Shown one piece after another: positions 36,701 to 47,463 of a stretch of DNA of 64,000 bases. The notes under the pieces were generated by a model. It had not been told where the DNA came from and did no database searches. It was given only the letters and a program-made list of their open reading frames with translations. The DNA comes from Riptortus pedestris (Eukaryota; Arthropoda; Insecta; Hemiptera; Alydidae): contig CM032228.1 in the NCBI GenBank assembly GCA_019009955.1, positions 201,548,501-201,612,500 on the forward strand, in the 5' to 3' direction. Numbering within the stretch: the stretch's first letter is position 1; the number at the start of each line of letters is the position of its first letter. A program made the translations under genes and the position numbers.

Positions 36701-39700
36701 TTTACAGAAGGTTTTCAGTCTTATTTTTTTTTTTTTTCATTGATGAAATTTCTCTAAGCAATCAAAACACCAACATCAAATGTTTACATTTTTTTCATTA
36801 ATGCACTGTATAAAAATTCAAGAAATTGTTTAAATACAGAAACACTTGGAATACATTGAATTCATGTAATCTAAGCATTTTGTACAGCTAAATATTACCA
36901 TTTATATGTCTGCTTAACGAAAGGCCTCAACTTATAAAATTCTATTTCAAGAATCATGGTGAAATTCAGGGAAGAAAATAAAGGATTTGCCAGGGATATA
37001 AACACATTTTTATCTAAATCTTGAGATAGAGTGAGTGGTTACCTTCAAATCCTTGTGCAATTCTGCACCCCAAGAATCTTGAACACAGTGACGTGGCCAT
37101 AACCTTTGTTTCATCAAGTGAGGTCCATCAAACGTAACAGTGTCATATGTCTGAGCTTCTTCAGCTGTAACCTGAAAAAATAACAAACCTATTCAAACTG
37201 ATAAATCGCTCAGACTAGAAATGCATTGCATACTGAAGATCTTGGAATACAGTAAATAGATGAACATGGTTTGTATATTGCATATCGCTGTCAATAAAAA
37301 AAAAAATCAAATAAATTTCTATCATAGGACTATTGTTCAATTACAACTTTTTTTAATGGAATTTCTATATTAACTACATAATACAAAAAGTATTAATTTA
37401 GATAAAGTGGCAGCTTTTACTAGCCGAGAGATAATCACATTAGAATAGAGGTATTTTTAAATAATGAACTATCATATAGAAATATGCTTTTAGAGGATGT
37501 CTGAAGGTCAAAGATATTAACCCAATATTAAATTCATGATTAATAAGACACTGGTCATTAAAGAATTCAATGAGATCACTATTTAGCGAAAATGAATATT
37601 ACATTTCTAATCAAAATGTTATTGCATCTAGTAGACTGCAGTCAGATATATTTGAAAGACAAAATAAATTTAATCAGTTCAGTTTGTCTAGTTCAGTTTT
37701 TTTTTTCTTTTAGAAATAGAGAAATAAAAACTTAATGATATAGGAGATTAGACTGATGGCATTCAGTAGTGTGATAAATGGGCATTTGAAACATGTAGAA
37801 ACCAATGGAAGAAACTAGGTACACAAAATCAGAAGACATGCATGCATGTGAGGGATAGTGCTGTTGGAAATCTAGTGATTGAATTGGTCTGACAGACCCA
37901 TGGATTGGCTATGGCCTTTGACCTCTTAGATCCTAACTACAGGCAAGGCTGCTGGTGGTCTGATGGCAATACGGACTTATGAGTTGGTGGTTAAGACCAG
38001 TTTTCTAAATTTGTGATCACTATATTGTTCTAGGCTTTGCACTAAACTGTATTGAAACTAGTGCTTTCTGGCCTGTGGCCTTCTAAAATTAAAATCCATT
38101 CTCAGAGGGTTGAAAGCCATTTTTAAACTATTATAATAAAAGATATTAAACAAATAACTGTTTTGTTTCATTAGGCACTAATGCCCACCTTATGCTACTA
38201 TGGCTAATATGGAATTACTTATCTACATAGTATCATTTTCTAGTCAGGGTGGAACTAAGGATTCTATTAATAAGTTTGTCACTGAGCCCCTTAGGTAATT
38301 GAAAATACAAGAGGCCCTGATTAATAGTTGGTCCAAAAAAATCACCCAAGTAGCAGAGAGGAACATGAAAAGGGATATGTTACTTTGGATGATTCCCAAC
38401 CATCAAATCCCAACCCAAAGGGGAAAAAAATCAGAGAACTAAAGTAGCAACAAATTTGAAATATATTATTGCCATTTAATTGAATGTAATATATATGCCT
38501 ACCTATATCAATACAAAGAATTAAAGTGATATAAATATATATTTTTTTCTAATACTTACAGGACTTGATGGATGAAGTTTTCTAAACTTTAAATTATCAA
38601 TGAATGAAACATGATCACTTGGATGCCAATCAAGAGAGTAGAATACAGCATCAAAATTAACAGTTTCTAAAAGATGATTAATAGGCTCAATTACCTAAAA
38701 ATGATTAATTTGTAAGGATTTTCTGAACATATTATGTAATATATATTTTGTTTAAAAATTTTATACCTCCAAACCATTCTGCTGAGCTGAGCATTGGCTT
38801 ATACTTAATGAGCCAGAGATGAAATCATTCTGTACGTCAATAATCAAAAAAGCACTCACTGGTCTAACAATCTGAAAATTAATAATAATATAAAAATTAT
38901 ATGTACCTATGTAACAATGAAATGATACACTTATTTATGTTAGGAGATTTCTCCTTAATGGAATAAGTTATTGAGATGGTACTCTTGGCACAATTTCTGA
39001 AAACTTACTTCAAATTTCTGCTGATCCTTCTTAGAAGATGATGATAATTAGGTTCATTCAAATTTATTTGCAATGATCTAGCAGCCTCAGTTTTATTTGA
39101 TCATTATCCAACTTCATGTTTAAAAGTTTCATGAAACTATGATCAAGTTTGTTAGTGGTCAAAATTGGCTTGGAGGAGTGGGTGGCGGGTCTAGAGAAGG
39201 AGTATTGCATTTATCTCTGTTATTATGCTTGGGATCAAAAAATTGCATATAACCAATCTTGATAATGAAGTCATCAACTGCAATTTTTATTCTATATAAA
39301 TCAAGGAAATACACCAGGTTCTCCAAATACTCTAATGTGGCAGATTAGAAAGAGTAAATTGATCTTATAATCCTTCACAGGCACTCAATTGTTAAAATTG
39401 TAGTTTATATATTTATCAAATATCTTTCTAGTAGTCATTGAATCAAAACATTTTGTACAGGAATTGTTCATGCTACCTAACGGATGCATGAATACATTTT
39501 GGCATTCATTTCTGAATTTATACCTCAAAAATTGAATGTTCTACTTCGGCCACTTGGAGAATATAAAATTAATTAGGATTGAAATAGTAAAACAAATATA
39601 AAAGACAATTCTTTGAAAAATTGGTTTCAAGCCTAGTTAGGGGAGCTTCCGGAAAAAAAAATTGGCACTGAAATGATATTTTACTAATTACTTATTTAAT

Positions 39701-40435
39701 AAAATAAAGTTTTTAACATTTTATCTTTAATGGTTTTCTTTATATAATTGGTAAATTATTTGAATTCATTGATGAAATATATAATATTGGAACCTTTTCA
39801 CTGTGTTTAACTCAGAGGATTATATTACAAAAAAGCGTGTTTTTTCTAAGATTGTTACAGAAACTCACCTGACACTGGAGGTGGCACAGTTTTGTTATAA
39901 ATATACCTTTAAAAAACTCTAAAAAAAATAATAAAATAATTTCCAAATTATTAAACTGGAATACAATAAATGTAAATTTCCTTGGAGAACAAAACGTCCA
40001 ATCATTCACAAGTTTTCACTTAAGCGCTAAGTGCTAAAATAAAAACATGTGAAGTGTTGGATGCTTTATTCTCCAAGTAAATCCTGTCCTGCACTTCCAA
40101 CTTCCATGAAATGTACATTTAATACAACTATTAAAGTTAATACCATTAAAAAATTAGAAAAAAATAATTACAGTCTTAATCCAGTTATTCCAGCAATAGG
40201 TAAATTCCTCTCTACTAATTTGTCCATCCTGAAACAAGTGAATGCTATTTTACCAAAAAATTCAAACATTTGTCAGTTCATAAGTCATATGTTATAAATT
40301 CTTACTTTGTCAGTATCAAATATATCGAATATATCCTGCAGTTGGTTTTCTTCAAAGCTATAAACTTTACCAGTATCATTACGAAATAATGCTCTGCATA
40401 TGGATTCAAATTCATTGATGCTCAAGTAGCCATCA
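30615..40435 (-). CDS. Naam: Nicotinamidase with two EF-hands (Naam type), 8 exons, first coding exon not found
   Basis: Nicotinamidase hydrolyses nicotinamide to nicotinate and ammonia, the first step of NAD+ salvage in insects (vertebrates use NAMPT instead), and relieves nicotinamide inhibition of sirtuins. Exons, from the 5' end, are 40306-40435, 40172-40228, 38767-38871, 38560-38694, 37043-37171, 32766-32934, 31520-31662 and 30615-30749. All splices are GT-AG and in phase, giving 334 residues. In order: the rest of EF-hand 1 (DGYLSINEFE), EF-hand 2 (DTDK+DGQISREEF), then the isochorismatase-fold hydrolase with catalytic Asp in FLIIDVQNDF, metal ligands in DWHPSDH, catalytic Lys in VYKGTNPE and catalytic Cys in YDVCVGATA. 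The C-terminus is acidic (EPEAEGTVEE). The two fused EF-hands match the Drosophila Naam layout. Missing is only the short N-terminus with the first part of EF-hand 1. It appears intact. Confidence 0.95.
31520..31662 (-). CDS. Naam: Nicotinamidase exon: post-Cys helix and strand
   Basis: The acceptor is ATGTTTTAG and the donor CAG|GTATGA. It opens with the last two bases of the split Gly codon, then ATAVDALSIGYRTILIDDCC and on to GVTVNSDQ. The A-T-A-x-D-A helix and the D-D-C-C/R-G segment are conserved in nicotinamidases. Confidence 0.95.
31670..32765 (-). other. Nicotinamidase intron, 1.1 kb, nothing recognised
   Basis: AT-rich intron between the catalytic-Cys exon and the following one. No mobile element or second gene is apparent. 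Confidence 0.5.
32766..32934 (-). CDS. Naam: Nicotinamidase exon: catalytic Lys and Cys
   Basis: The acceptor is TCTTTAATAG and the donor TAG|GTAAGT, after a 4.1-kb intron. It has 56 codons plus one base: VKVYKGTNPEVDSYS holds the catalytic Lys and VCGLAYDVCV the nucleophilic Cys. The following Gly codon is split by the next intron. Confidence 0.95.
33893..34395 (+). repeat. Family A repeat in the 4.1-kb nicotinamidase intron
   Basis: It opens with AGCAGATTTCCCTTAAGGGA (the perfect palindrome TTTCCCTTAAGGGAAA) and closes near GAGAAATCTGCTAAGTTTA. The body is short and diverged. Its orientation is opposite to the gene. Confidence 0.65.
34785..34927. mobile_element. Small foldback element (imperfect hairpin) in a nicotinamidase intron
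   Basis: ATTAAGAAGAAAACA at the left is the exact inverse of TGTTTTCTTCTTAAT at the right. Inside, CTTCCACAAA pairs with TTTGTGGAAG, and TATTTATCA/TGATAAATA with AGAGC/GCTCT, around a short loop. At about 143 bases it fits a MITE or a hairpin transcript precursor. Confidence 0.6.
37043..37171 (-). CDS. Naam: Nicotinamidase exon: substrate-loop region
   Basis: The acceptor is TTTTTTCAG and the donor AAG|GTAACC. It has 43 codons, VTAEEAQTYDTVTFDGPHLM to ELHKDLK. The LWPRHCVQDSWGAELH stretch matches the conserved WP-HC-Q-T/S-GA-LH pattern of the family. Confidence 0.95.
38165..38300 (-). mobile_element. SINE family S1 remnant in a nicotinamidase intron
   Basis: The minus strand matches the S1 body near CCACCCTGACTAGAAAATG and the following GTAGATAA stretch, with many substitutions. 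It is one of few recognisable mobile elements inside the nicotinamidase gene. Confidence 0.5.
38560..38694 (-). CDS. Naam: Nicotinamidase exon: metal-binding motif
   Basis: The acceptor is TTTTTAG and the donor CCT|GTAAGT. It has 45 codons with AVFYSLDWHPSDHVSF; the Asp and two His are the metal ligands of nicotinamidases. The intron separating it from the previous exon is 72 bases. Confidence 0.95.
38767..38871 (-). CDS. Naam: Nicotinamidase exon: hydrolase strand with catalytic Asp
   Basis: The acceptor is TTTTCAG and the donor GAG|GTATAA. It has 35 codons, starting IVRPVSAFLIIDVQNDFISG and ending QNGLE. The IDVQNDF motif carries the catalytic aspartate of the cysteine hydrolase family. 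Confidence 0.95.
38945..39320 (+). repeat. Diverged family A copy in a nicotinamidase intron
   Basis: The order is AGGAGATTTCTCCTTAATGG, a TTATTGAGATGGTACTC stretch, AGTTTGTTAGTGGTC and a G-rich run, as in family A, but with strong divergence. Confidence 0.45.
40172..40228 (-). CDS. Naam: Nicotinamidase exon: rest of EF-hand 2
   Basis: The acceptor is CTTGTTTCAG and the donor ACT|GTAATT. Nineteen codons, DGQISREEFTYCWNNWIKT. Joined with DTDK of the preceding exon this gives a complete canonical EF loop (D-T-D-K-D-G-Q-I-S-R-E-E). The intron before it is only 77 bases. Confidence 0.93.
40306..40435 (-). CDS. Naam: Nicotinamidase exon: EF-hand 1 loop and start of EF-hand 2
   Basis: The acceptor is TATTTTAG and the donor AAA|GTAAGA. 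It starts inside a codon (one base, T), then DGYLSINEFESICRALFRND to QDIFDIFDTDK. Positions 5, 6, 8 and 12 of EF loop 1 are D, G, L and E, so loop 1 begins in the missing upstream exon. Confidence 0.93.
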
Positions 40436-41387
40436 CTAAAATAAAAATAAAATACGCATCAACGGTTAGAATAATAGCCCCTCCCAACCAGTATCAATTA
40501 CTGATCAATGTCAGAAGAAATTTAAAAAATGTGCTGATTGCTTAAATGATCATAAACTTGAATATCCTTCAAACTAGGCTTATGCCTACTTCAATGACTC
40601 ATTTCTTCTATCAACATTCACAAATAGGTCTGTAAAAAAAAGTATAAACAGGATTTGGGTTTGAGGAAAAAAGCATATTTGTTTCTATGTAGGCTTGACA
40701 CCCAATCAAAAAATTATAAAGCCACAAAGAACAATTTTAGAATATTGTCAGATGATTAATAACTTCAAATAGTCCTACCTAATTAATAGGTTATTCTCCT
40801 ACATTCCAAGATTTATTTTCAACATTTTAAAAATGTGACTTGGTTGGGGAAGAGGGCATTACTAAGCAAATTTCTTACAAGTTGGTATGTCACACTGATG
40901 ATCTTAACTCATTATCTATTCTTTATTTCCCTTTATAATAAGAAGCCTATACAAATACGAATCAAAATACCAGCTGAATATGATTTGTTTAGTGTGTCAG
41001 TAAGTCAAAGTGAAAATATCGTAGAAATTAAATTTGATAAAAGACTGCTTACATACAGAATTCTCGATCTGATTCTATTATTACAAGTTTTCGGCATTCC
41101 TCCCTCAAACCCCAACCCCCTCCAAGGTCTTTCAGCCATAAGCAGATATAACCTTTTTTTTTTTTTTGCAGGAAAATGTTAAATACTGAGTTTAGAGAAA
41201 ATCATGTAGTCTAGAACGTAAAATCCTTGTTGATGTCATACCAAAGATATTTCAGTAAATCTCAAAAACAATAGTGCAATAAAGAAAACAATATTTTATT
41301 TTCAATAGAACTTATCATGATACATCAGCTTAATCTTAATGTAAGATGAGTATCCTTAATGTAAAACTAAATATTTTCATGTCTATT

Positions 41388-41510
41388 AGCAGATATCCCT
41401 TAAGAGAAATCAGCTAATGTGGTTGTTCACTTGACACGATTTTCGAAGTTTCCTCAAATGTCCATCAACTCTATCTAGGAGATGACAAAAATGAGGTTCG
41501 CTCAAAATTA

Positions 41511-41551
<41 letters not shown>

Positions 41552-41552
41552 T
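41388..41552 (+). repeat. Family A head with (TA)n
   Basis: AGCAGATATCCCTTAAGAGA, CATCAACTCTATCTAGGAG and GAGGTTCGCTCAAAATTATA, then (TA)n at about 41510-41548. The family A body is absent after the TA run; the gypsy remnant starts there instead. Confidence 0.6.
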
Positions 41553-41554
41553 AC

Positions 41555-42870
41555 TAAGTGGTTTGTCCTAGGGAATGTGCAGTATACGGAGAGCCTTATG
41601 GTGTCCGAGAATCTCGGCACAGACGTTTCCTCGGCCTGGACTTTCTGCAAAAGCAACAAGCAATGCTCGACTATGGGCCCCAGTGCTTGTACATTGGTCA
41701 ACAGCAGCGGCAGGCAGTCCTCTACAAAAGAACAGGCCATAGCCAACCAGCTTCGTGAAGCAGGAACTCCCTGAACATAAGTTCAGCGATGTACTATTGT
41801 CAGTTTTCCGGCGGCTCATAGCAGACTACCAGCATTCGCTGTATGGGAAGCACGCCCAGGTGCCAAACGAGGAAAGACAAGAGGAAGAAGGTTTCGAGGG
41901 CGCGAAGTCAGTGTTACAACCGGTATCGGACTACACAAATCTTGGAGCCCTGGAAACCATTTCCTACAGAACGATGTGAGGGAGGCGCACCGCCGAAACC
42001 CGTGAGTACAACAGAGACTCAAAGAACTCCAGGCCCGCCCATACCCCAGCTGCACGACCGTCGGCGACGCTCTCCTACGCAGAGAGACCCTATACACGCC
42101 TGCAGCGATACGGGAACACGAACTGCAGTTCTTTCACGGAAGCGACCACGCAGGACACCCTGGAGTCGAAGAAAGTATCCAAGCGACCAATGAGGAGTAC
42201 ATCAGGGTAGGCATCACAAAGGATTTCAAAGATTTGGTGGAGTCTTGCCTCACATGAGCCTCAGTAAAACGAGGCCGCATAGAAGCACCAGTTAAGGTAT
42301 TTGCCCACACGGCATACAGGTCGTTCCAGAAACTGGCTGTCATGGGGCCCTACGAACCCGAATTCAGGGGCTACACAAACATGTTGGCGCTGTCAGACGT
42401 ATTCTCAAAGTGGACAGAGGCCTTCTCCTTGAAGAGGGCAACAGCAATCACCATCGCAAAGACCTGCTAAAGAGAGGTTTTCCTGCGGCACGGGGTTTTC
42501 CCTCACGGTAGTCACAGACTTCGGCCCACAGTTTGTAGCATATAGCCTGCATGGCTGGGACCAAGAAAGGTAATCAGCAGCACAGGTGAGAACTGCTACT
42601 TTATCGAACCTCAATCGAAGAATGTAGCGCCAATGAAGATCCACCGAATAGACCTAACACCGGTACCTCCAGTCATGACTCCAATCAATCCAGCAGAAGA
42701 AGCACTCACCGTAAAAGACCACCACGTACACCACTACCCCAGACGTCCGAACCTCATCACTGGCCAAGCAACGTCAGAGTTAACATACAACCACCACCAA
42801 CTAGAACAAGACTCCTGCGGAGATCCATTGTTAGCTGGAATTGTAAAGTTTGTGATTGAATTGAATAATT
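41555..42870 (+). pseudogene. Ty3/gypsy pol remnant: protease end and integrase, RT missing
   Basis: From 41558 the frame reads RFLGLDFLQKQQAMLDYG, the typical end of a gypsy aspartic protease. From 42063 another frame reads LLRRETLYTPAAIREHELQ, FHGSDHAGHPGVEES and VESCLT, then a TGA where the last zinc-finger Cys should be, and later LSDVFSKWTEAFSLKRATAI and REVFLRHGVF, the integrase zinc finger and catalytic core. A trailing frame to 42875 may be integrase tail. Most of reverse transcriptase and RNase H is gone, and frameshifts and stops abound. The island is clearly GC-richer than the flanking DNA. Confidence 0.8.
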
Positions 42871-43210
42871 TGTAACTCAAATTGCAAAGATGTAATAACT
42901 ATTATCAAAAAAACGGGTGGTGAGCAGGCCTTGGCTCCCCAGAGGAAGTGTTATTGTCTGAAGCTCAGACAATGAACATACACCTTCCCCCTCCACCTGT
43001 TCAGGTATCAGCTAACCCCTTGCACCTCGGACTACCCACACCATCAGATACTATTAGCAGACGTTTTATTTTTGGATGAAACGTTTAAATATCCAGAATG
43101 ATATTGATAAAAAAGAATCAATTAATTTAGAACGAAAGATGCCATTTGATAACATCACACCGAACATATTTGATTGTATCTCACACACTAACAGTACACT
43201 GAAACCAACA

Positions 43211-43609
43211 TTAGCAGATTTCCCTAAAGGGAAAATCGCGATTTTCTAAAAATTTCTTCAAATGCCCATCGACTTATCTAGTAGATGACAAAATAGAGGT
43301 TTGTTCAAAATTATATACATTATCATAATCAGATATATTTCAGTAATTATTTTTCTTTCCAATCAAAAATATTTCTATCTATTTAGCTTTCAGAGGATGG
43401 CTGACATGTTTGCTTGCAATTCAGACGCTTCCCGTTGTGCATGTTAATAAAATGTAAACCGACTGAAAGATTTCTCGTTATCATTTGTATTTGTTCCCTT
43501 AATATTCACGGTGGTGTTGTGTTACAAGTATGTAGATTTATCTATTGTAAAACTTCACGAGGGAAATGTGCTGCCTAGTTTACGCAGCCCCTGCTTGACG
43601 GACTTTTTT
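43211..43609 (+). repeat. Family A repeat, short plus-strand copy
   Basis: AGCAGATTTCCCTAAAGGGA opens it, and AGTTTACGCAGCCCCTGCTT with GACGGACTTTTT closes it. Between them the TA block and most of the body are deleted. Confidence 0.7.
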
Positions 43610-43879
43610 CATATTTAAGCTTGGAATAGACATTTCATGGTACATCAGCTTAATCTTATTCAATGTTTCTATCCGTCTGATAATACCAAAGATTTTGTGA
43701 ATTATCCAAAATAAACAAAATGACATTTTTAAGAAAAATCCAGTGTTATTATCTCGATTAAAAGCACTCAATGGTGTATAAGCATTAACCAATGTATAGT
43801 CGGGAGGTCGGTGGTGGGAGGGGGCAGGGCAGTAGCGATAATAAGTTCCTGTGATCCCGACAAAATAAAACTTGCGCAA

Positions 43880-45178
43880 ACCCGCCAAGCAAGAGCTGCA
43901 TAACTAAGCAGATTTCCAACGTGATGTTATGACACAATAGTGATCCCGTCTCACTTAATATATATTCCCCACAGAAGTAGGGGTTCACTGAATACCGAAA
44001 AAGAAGCCCGTCATGCAGTGGCTGCGTTAACTAAGCACGTGCTGGTATAACGGACTGGTGATATCATCACCTACTCTCTATTTCTATGTAAAACACTGAA
44101 GATAAAAGTGTTGTTACGGGGGAGAGGGGCTATTGAAGACTGAAATCGTAGAAACATAAATAACTCGCTTAATACTTGAGTTACGAAAAAATATTATATC
44201 GATATTTCACTGTTTCATTCAACACCTAAGACCATAATAGTTGGTGACTGAAATCGAAACTGGAATAGGGGGGGAGGGAGTTGGAGAGGGGGAGAATGTG
44301 GAAATTTAACGTATCTCAATTATTTTACGTAATAGAAATGGATAATACGTGGTGAGATGTTATCACAAGTGGGTTATACCAGCACGTGGAAAATCTGCTT
44401 AGTTTACGCAGCCCCTACGTGACGGACTTATATGTATTCCAGTCTCTTAAAAAATGCAAGTGTTTCAGCCTGATTGTGGATATATTTTGTTCCGAGTCGT
44501 TCTATAAGTGAAGTTCTGTAAGTACATGGCATGGTTTAGAGCCGTTATTATTGCAAATGTAATGGTCTATGTTGTTATATATGTTTTTTTAGTAACTCGA
44601 TTATTAACCCAATATATTTGCATTTTTTTATTTTTCAACATTCAGTAAACCCCCAATCTTACTCATGTCATATTACAACAAGCTGTTATATTATGAACCA
44701 ATTTAATCGAAGCTAATAAATCAAACATTGTCTTCATTGATTGATTACTGTATTATAGATATGTGCAAATATGTAGTTTGGTGACGCATTAATTAAGATT
44801 TTCGTGTTTTGCCTCAAAAATATTTATTTGAGGTATACCATATTTAATATTTAACCGTTTAATTCGACTCTAATGTTCATATTCGTTAATGACTGGACCA
44901 GGAATAAGAGGGACCGATGAGTCGAATCGAAAAATTTTCTAAGTCGAACATTGTCAAAATGTTGATGCTCTATGTATTTATTCGTAACTCGTATATTAAG
45001 AAAGCTATTGACATTTTCTTGTTTTCAGCCTTCTGTAAACTTCCTATTTCTGCAGTTCGAATTCTTCCTTTCACGCACACACACACGCACATATATGGTG
45101 AGATGAGATAAGTAGTGTATCACCATACCAGCACGTGGGAAATCTGCATAATTTACCCAGCTCCTCCATATGAAACTA
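43880..45178. repeat. Several family A fragments in both orientations
   Basis: Termini at 43882 (minus), 44004 (minus, GCCCGTCATGCAGTGGCTG), 44388-44430 (plus, AGTTTACGCAGCCCCTACGT) and 45135-45175 (plus, GGGAAATCTGCATAATTTAC). G-rich body pieces lie near 44270 and 44640. Confidence 0.55.
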
Positions 45179-45184
45179 ATTTTT

Positions 45185-46080
45185 GTTTTGTTGTCATATC
45201 TGTTGGTGCATACCGTCGCCACTGGCTGTAGATCGAGTACTGTTGGCAAGCTCTTTCGATGCAAAGGCACCATCTTCAAACCGTCTAGAATTGTATTGAG
45301 TCGGATGTCTGTGGTCCGTAGGTTTTATACGTCTGTTCACCGTATTAGGTTGTTTATATTATAGTCTGAGTCGTCTAAACGATCACTGTCACGACCCTAC
45401 AAATATAGCCGACAGTATGACACTCCTACTCAGGCAAACAAAATGACGGAGACTGGACATATTAGAAAACATGGAGATCTATGGACACAATATTTAGACC
45501 ACTACAACTGCTTAAACGAAAGGCGGCAGCTGACGGACGTACGTGCGAATACCAACAGCCGAAGCGACGACAAACATAGATCCAAATTCTATTTCAATTA
45601 CGAGATCCAGCCGTTATTTATTACCCATATAACCATGCAAAATTTTATTAAACCTGTACTCACACACAAGCAACTATACCAGACCCAAAACACAAACAAA
45701 TCAATAAAAGCGTAAACAACCTAATAAGGATATGGGCAACGACCTACTACACAAAATCAATTTACCTGGACGCAAAACACAACAACCCTTCGTTCGTCTG
45801 ACGTAAGCAAACAGACACAGACTAAAACGTAAACAACCTAATACAGTGAACAGAAGTATAAAACCTACGGACCACAGACATCCGACTAAGTACAACTCTA
45901 GACGGCTTGAAGATGGTAGCTTTGCATCGAAAGCCTGATGCCAGTTCTCGACCTACAGCCAGTCACGAGGCGGTCTGTCGTATGCACCGACAGATATGAC
46001 TACAGTATCATCTATACTGGTGGATCCAACCCTTTACATGATTTACCAATTTTTGTTTTACTTGTATAGGTTGATCAATA
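45185..46080. mobile_element. Foldback element: inverted arms of about 180 bases around a 460-base centre
   Basis: The left arm 45185-45370 and right arm 45826-46005 are inverted copies: GTCGGATGTCTGTGGTCCGT on the left answers ACGGACCACAGACATCCGAC on the right, exact over 20 bases, with the rest lower. The right arm extends to about 46080, where it matches the 17.3-kb copy. The centre has a 90-codon open frame (MTETGHIRKHGDLWTQYLDH) without a recognised family. Partly inverted terminal repeats occur in Penelope-like elements, but no GIY-YIG or reverse transcriptase is visible. Confidence 0.55.
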
Positions 46081-46365
46081 AATGTTACGAACTATGTAAA
46101 GTCATAATGTCAAATCTCTGCAAGATAAAAATATATTCATCTTACCATTATTGTTTTTATGTGATCGCTTTTCCCTTCATATGGTGGCCTCCTTTATAAG
46201 GTTAACGACTTCTGAAAGTGGGCGACATGCACGAATACAGAAGGGAGCTACGATAGATAAATAACCAAAATCAATGCAGTTTGAAAACAAACCAGAAGGG
46301 TCGTCGCATTATATGCACAGATGAATTATTGTATGTTTGTAGATTCATCTGAATTCTTATATAAT

Positions 46366-46539
46366 CACAAATTATTATTAAAACATGTATAATTGTACTG
46401 AAATGTCTGGGGGTGAGCAATAGCCTCAATTTTTTTTAATAGAGATCTAACATAACTTATCTCTATTAAAAAAAATTGAGGCTATTGCTCACCCCCAGAC
46501 ATTTCAGTACAATTATAAATGTTTTAATAATAATTTGTG
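46366..46539. repeat. Near-perfect inverted repeat: 81-bp arms, 12-base loop
   Basis: The left arm is 46366-46446 and the right arm 46459-46539, separated by CTAACATAACTT. By eye the arms differ at one position only (ATGTATAA versus the inverse of TTATAAAT). CTGGGGGTGAGCAATAGCC on the left returns inverted on the right. There are no open frames and no recognised transposon termini. Confidence 0.9.
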
Positions 46540-46818
46540 ACCGCTAAACATTAAGGCTTCCAGACTCAGCAATAGTACATCGATTGTCCATGTTCCCAGA
46601 AAAATATAAAATGTGATAACAGTAAATGCACAGACAGGAAACGTAACTAGATAAGGCATACTATAGCCTTGCAATGAATAACATTCACATTCATTATTCG
46701 TTCTAAATATTTCCCAATCAATGCTTCCTCATTAATGGTACTTAATAATGATGAATGAATGATGAACCCAAGATCATAATTAATATTGAAGAGTACAGGG
46801 CGTTGATCAGGTGCTCAT

Positions 46819-46948
46819 TTTAGCAGATTCCCCTCAAGGGAAATCAGCTACTGAGGTCTCACTCATGTCGCCATTTTCGAAAAATTTCTTCAAATGTCCA
46901 TCGATCCTACCCAGGAGATGACGAAAAAGTGATCCGTTCAAAACCTTA

Positions 46949-46994
<46 letters not shown>

Positions 46995-47463
46995 TGTTAA
47001 CACTCTAGCAGAGTTGCAATTTCTGTTTAATCGTTACCAAACTTGGTATTTAGTCGTTTTATATAAAAAGAAAGATCAAGTTCATTAATGGCTGAAATCG
47101 GACTAATGGGAGGAGAGGTTTAGAAGGGGAATTTAGAAAATTCAAAATATCTCCGTTCTACGTCGCATCAGAAAATTGTAAAGAACCAATCTTATTGAAA
47201 ACGCCATGCTCAATAAATATTGTTATGTACGTTATTGCTCTATCTTGATTATTAACCGAGATATTTGCATTTTTTAGTTTTCCTTCTTCAGTAAACCCCC
47301 ACTCCTACTGATGTCATATTGACAGTAAGGTGTTATATTATGAAGCACATTATTTGAACCTTAAATACCAAATATTGTTCTCATAGAACTTTTACTATTC
47401 GAGATAAATGAAAATACGTGGCACATAAATCTGCTTAGTTAGCAGCACCTGCGTCGCGTTTTG
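46819..47463 (+). repeat. Family A repeat, complete plus-strand copy
   Basis: Start TTTTAGCAGATTCCCCTCAA, TA run at about 46950-46991, body with TCATTAATGGCTGAAATCGG and TATTAACCGAGATATTTGC, end AAATCTGCTTAGTTAGCAGC. About 645 bases. Confidence 0.75.

Noticed and set aside
41568..42343. Minus-strand open frames over the gypsy remnant
   Set aside because: Shadows of the plus-strand protease and integrase frames, open because the region is GC-richer.
44917..45111. Frame with a run of Thr-His from a CA microsatellite
   Set aside because: Repeat translation within family A debris.
45930..45985. CTGATG and GAAA close together, as in a hammerhead ribozyme of Penelope-like elements
   Set aside because: The order and spacing do not form the hammerhead core: GAAA precedes CTGATG and no matching stems I-III are seen.
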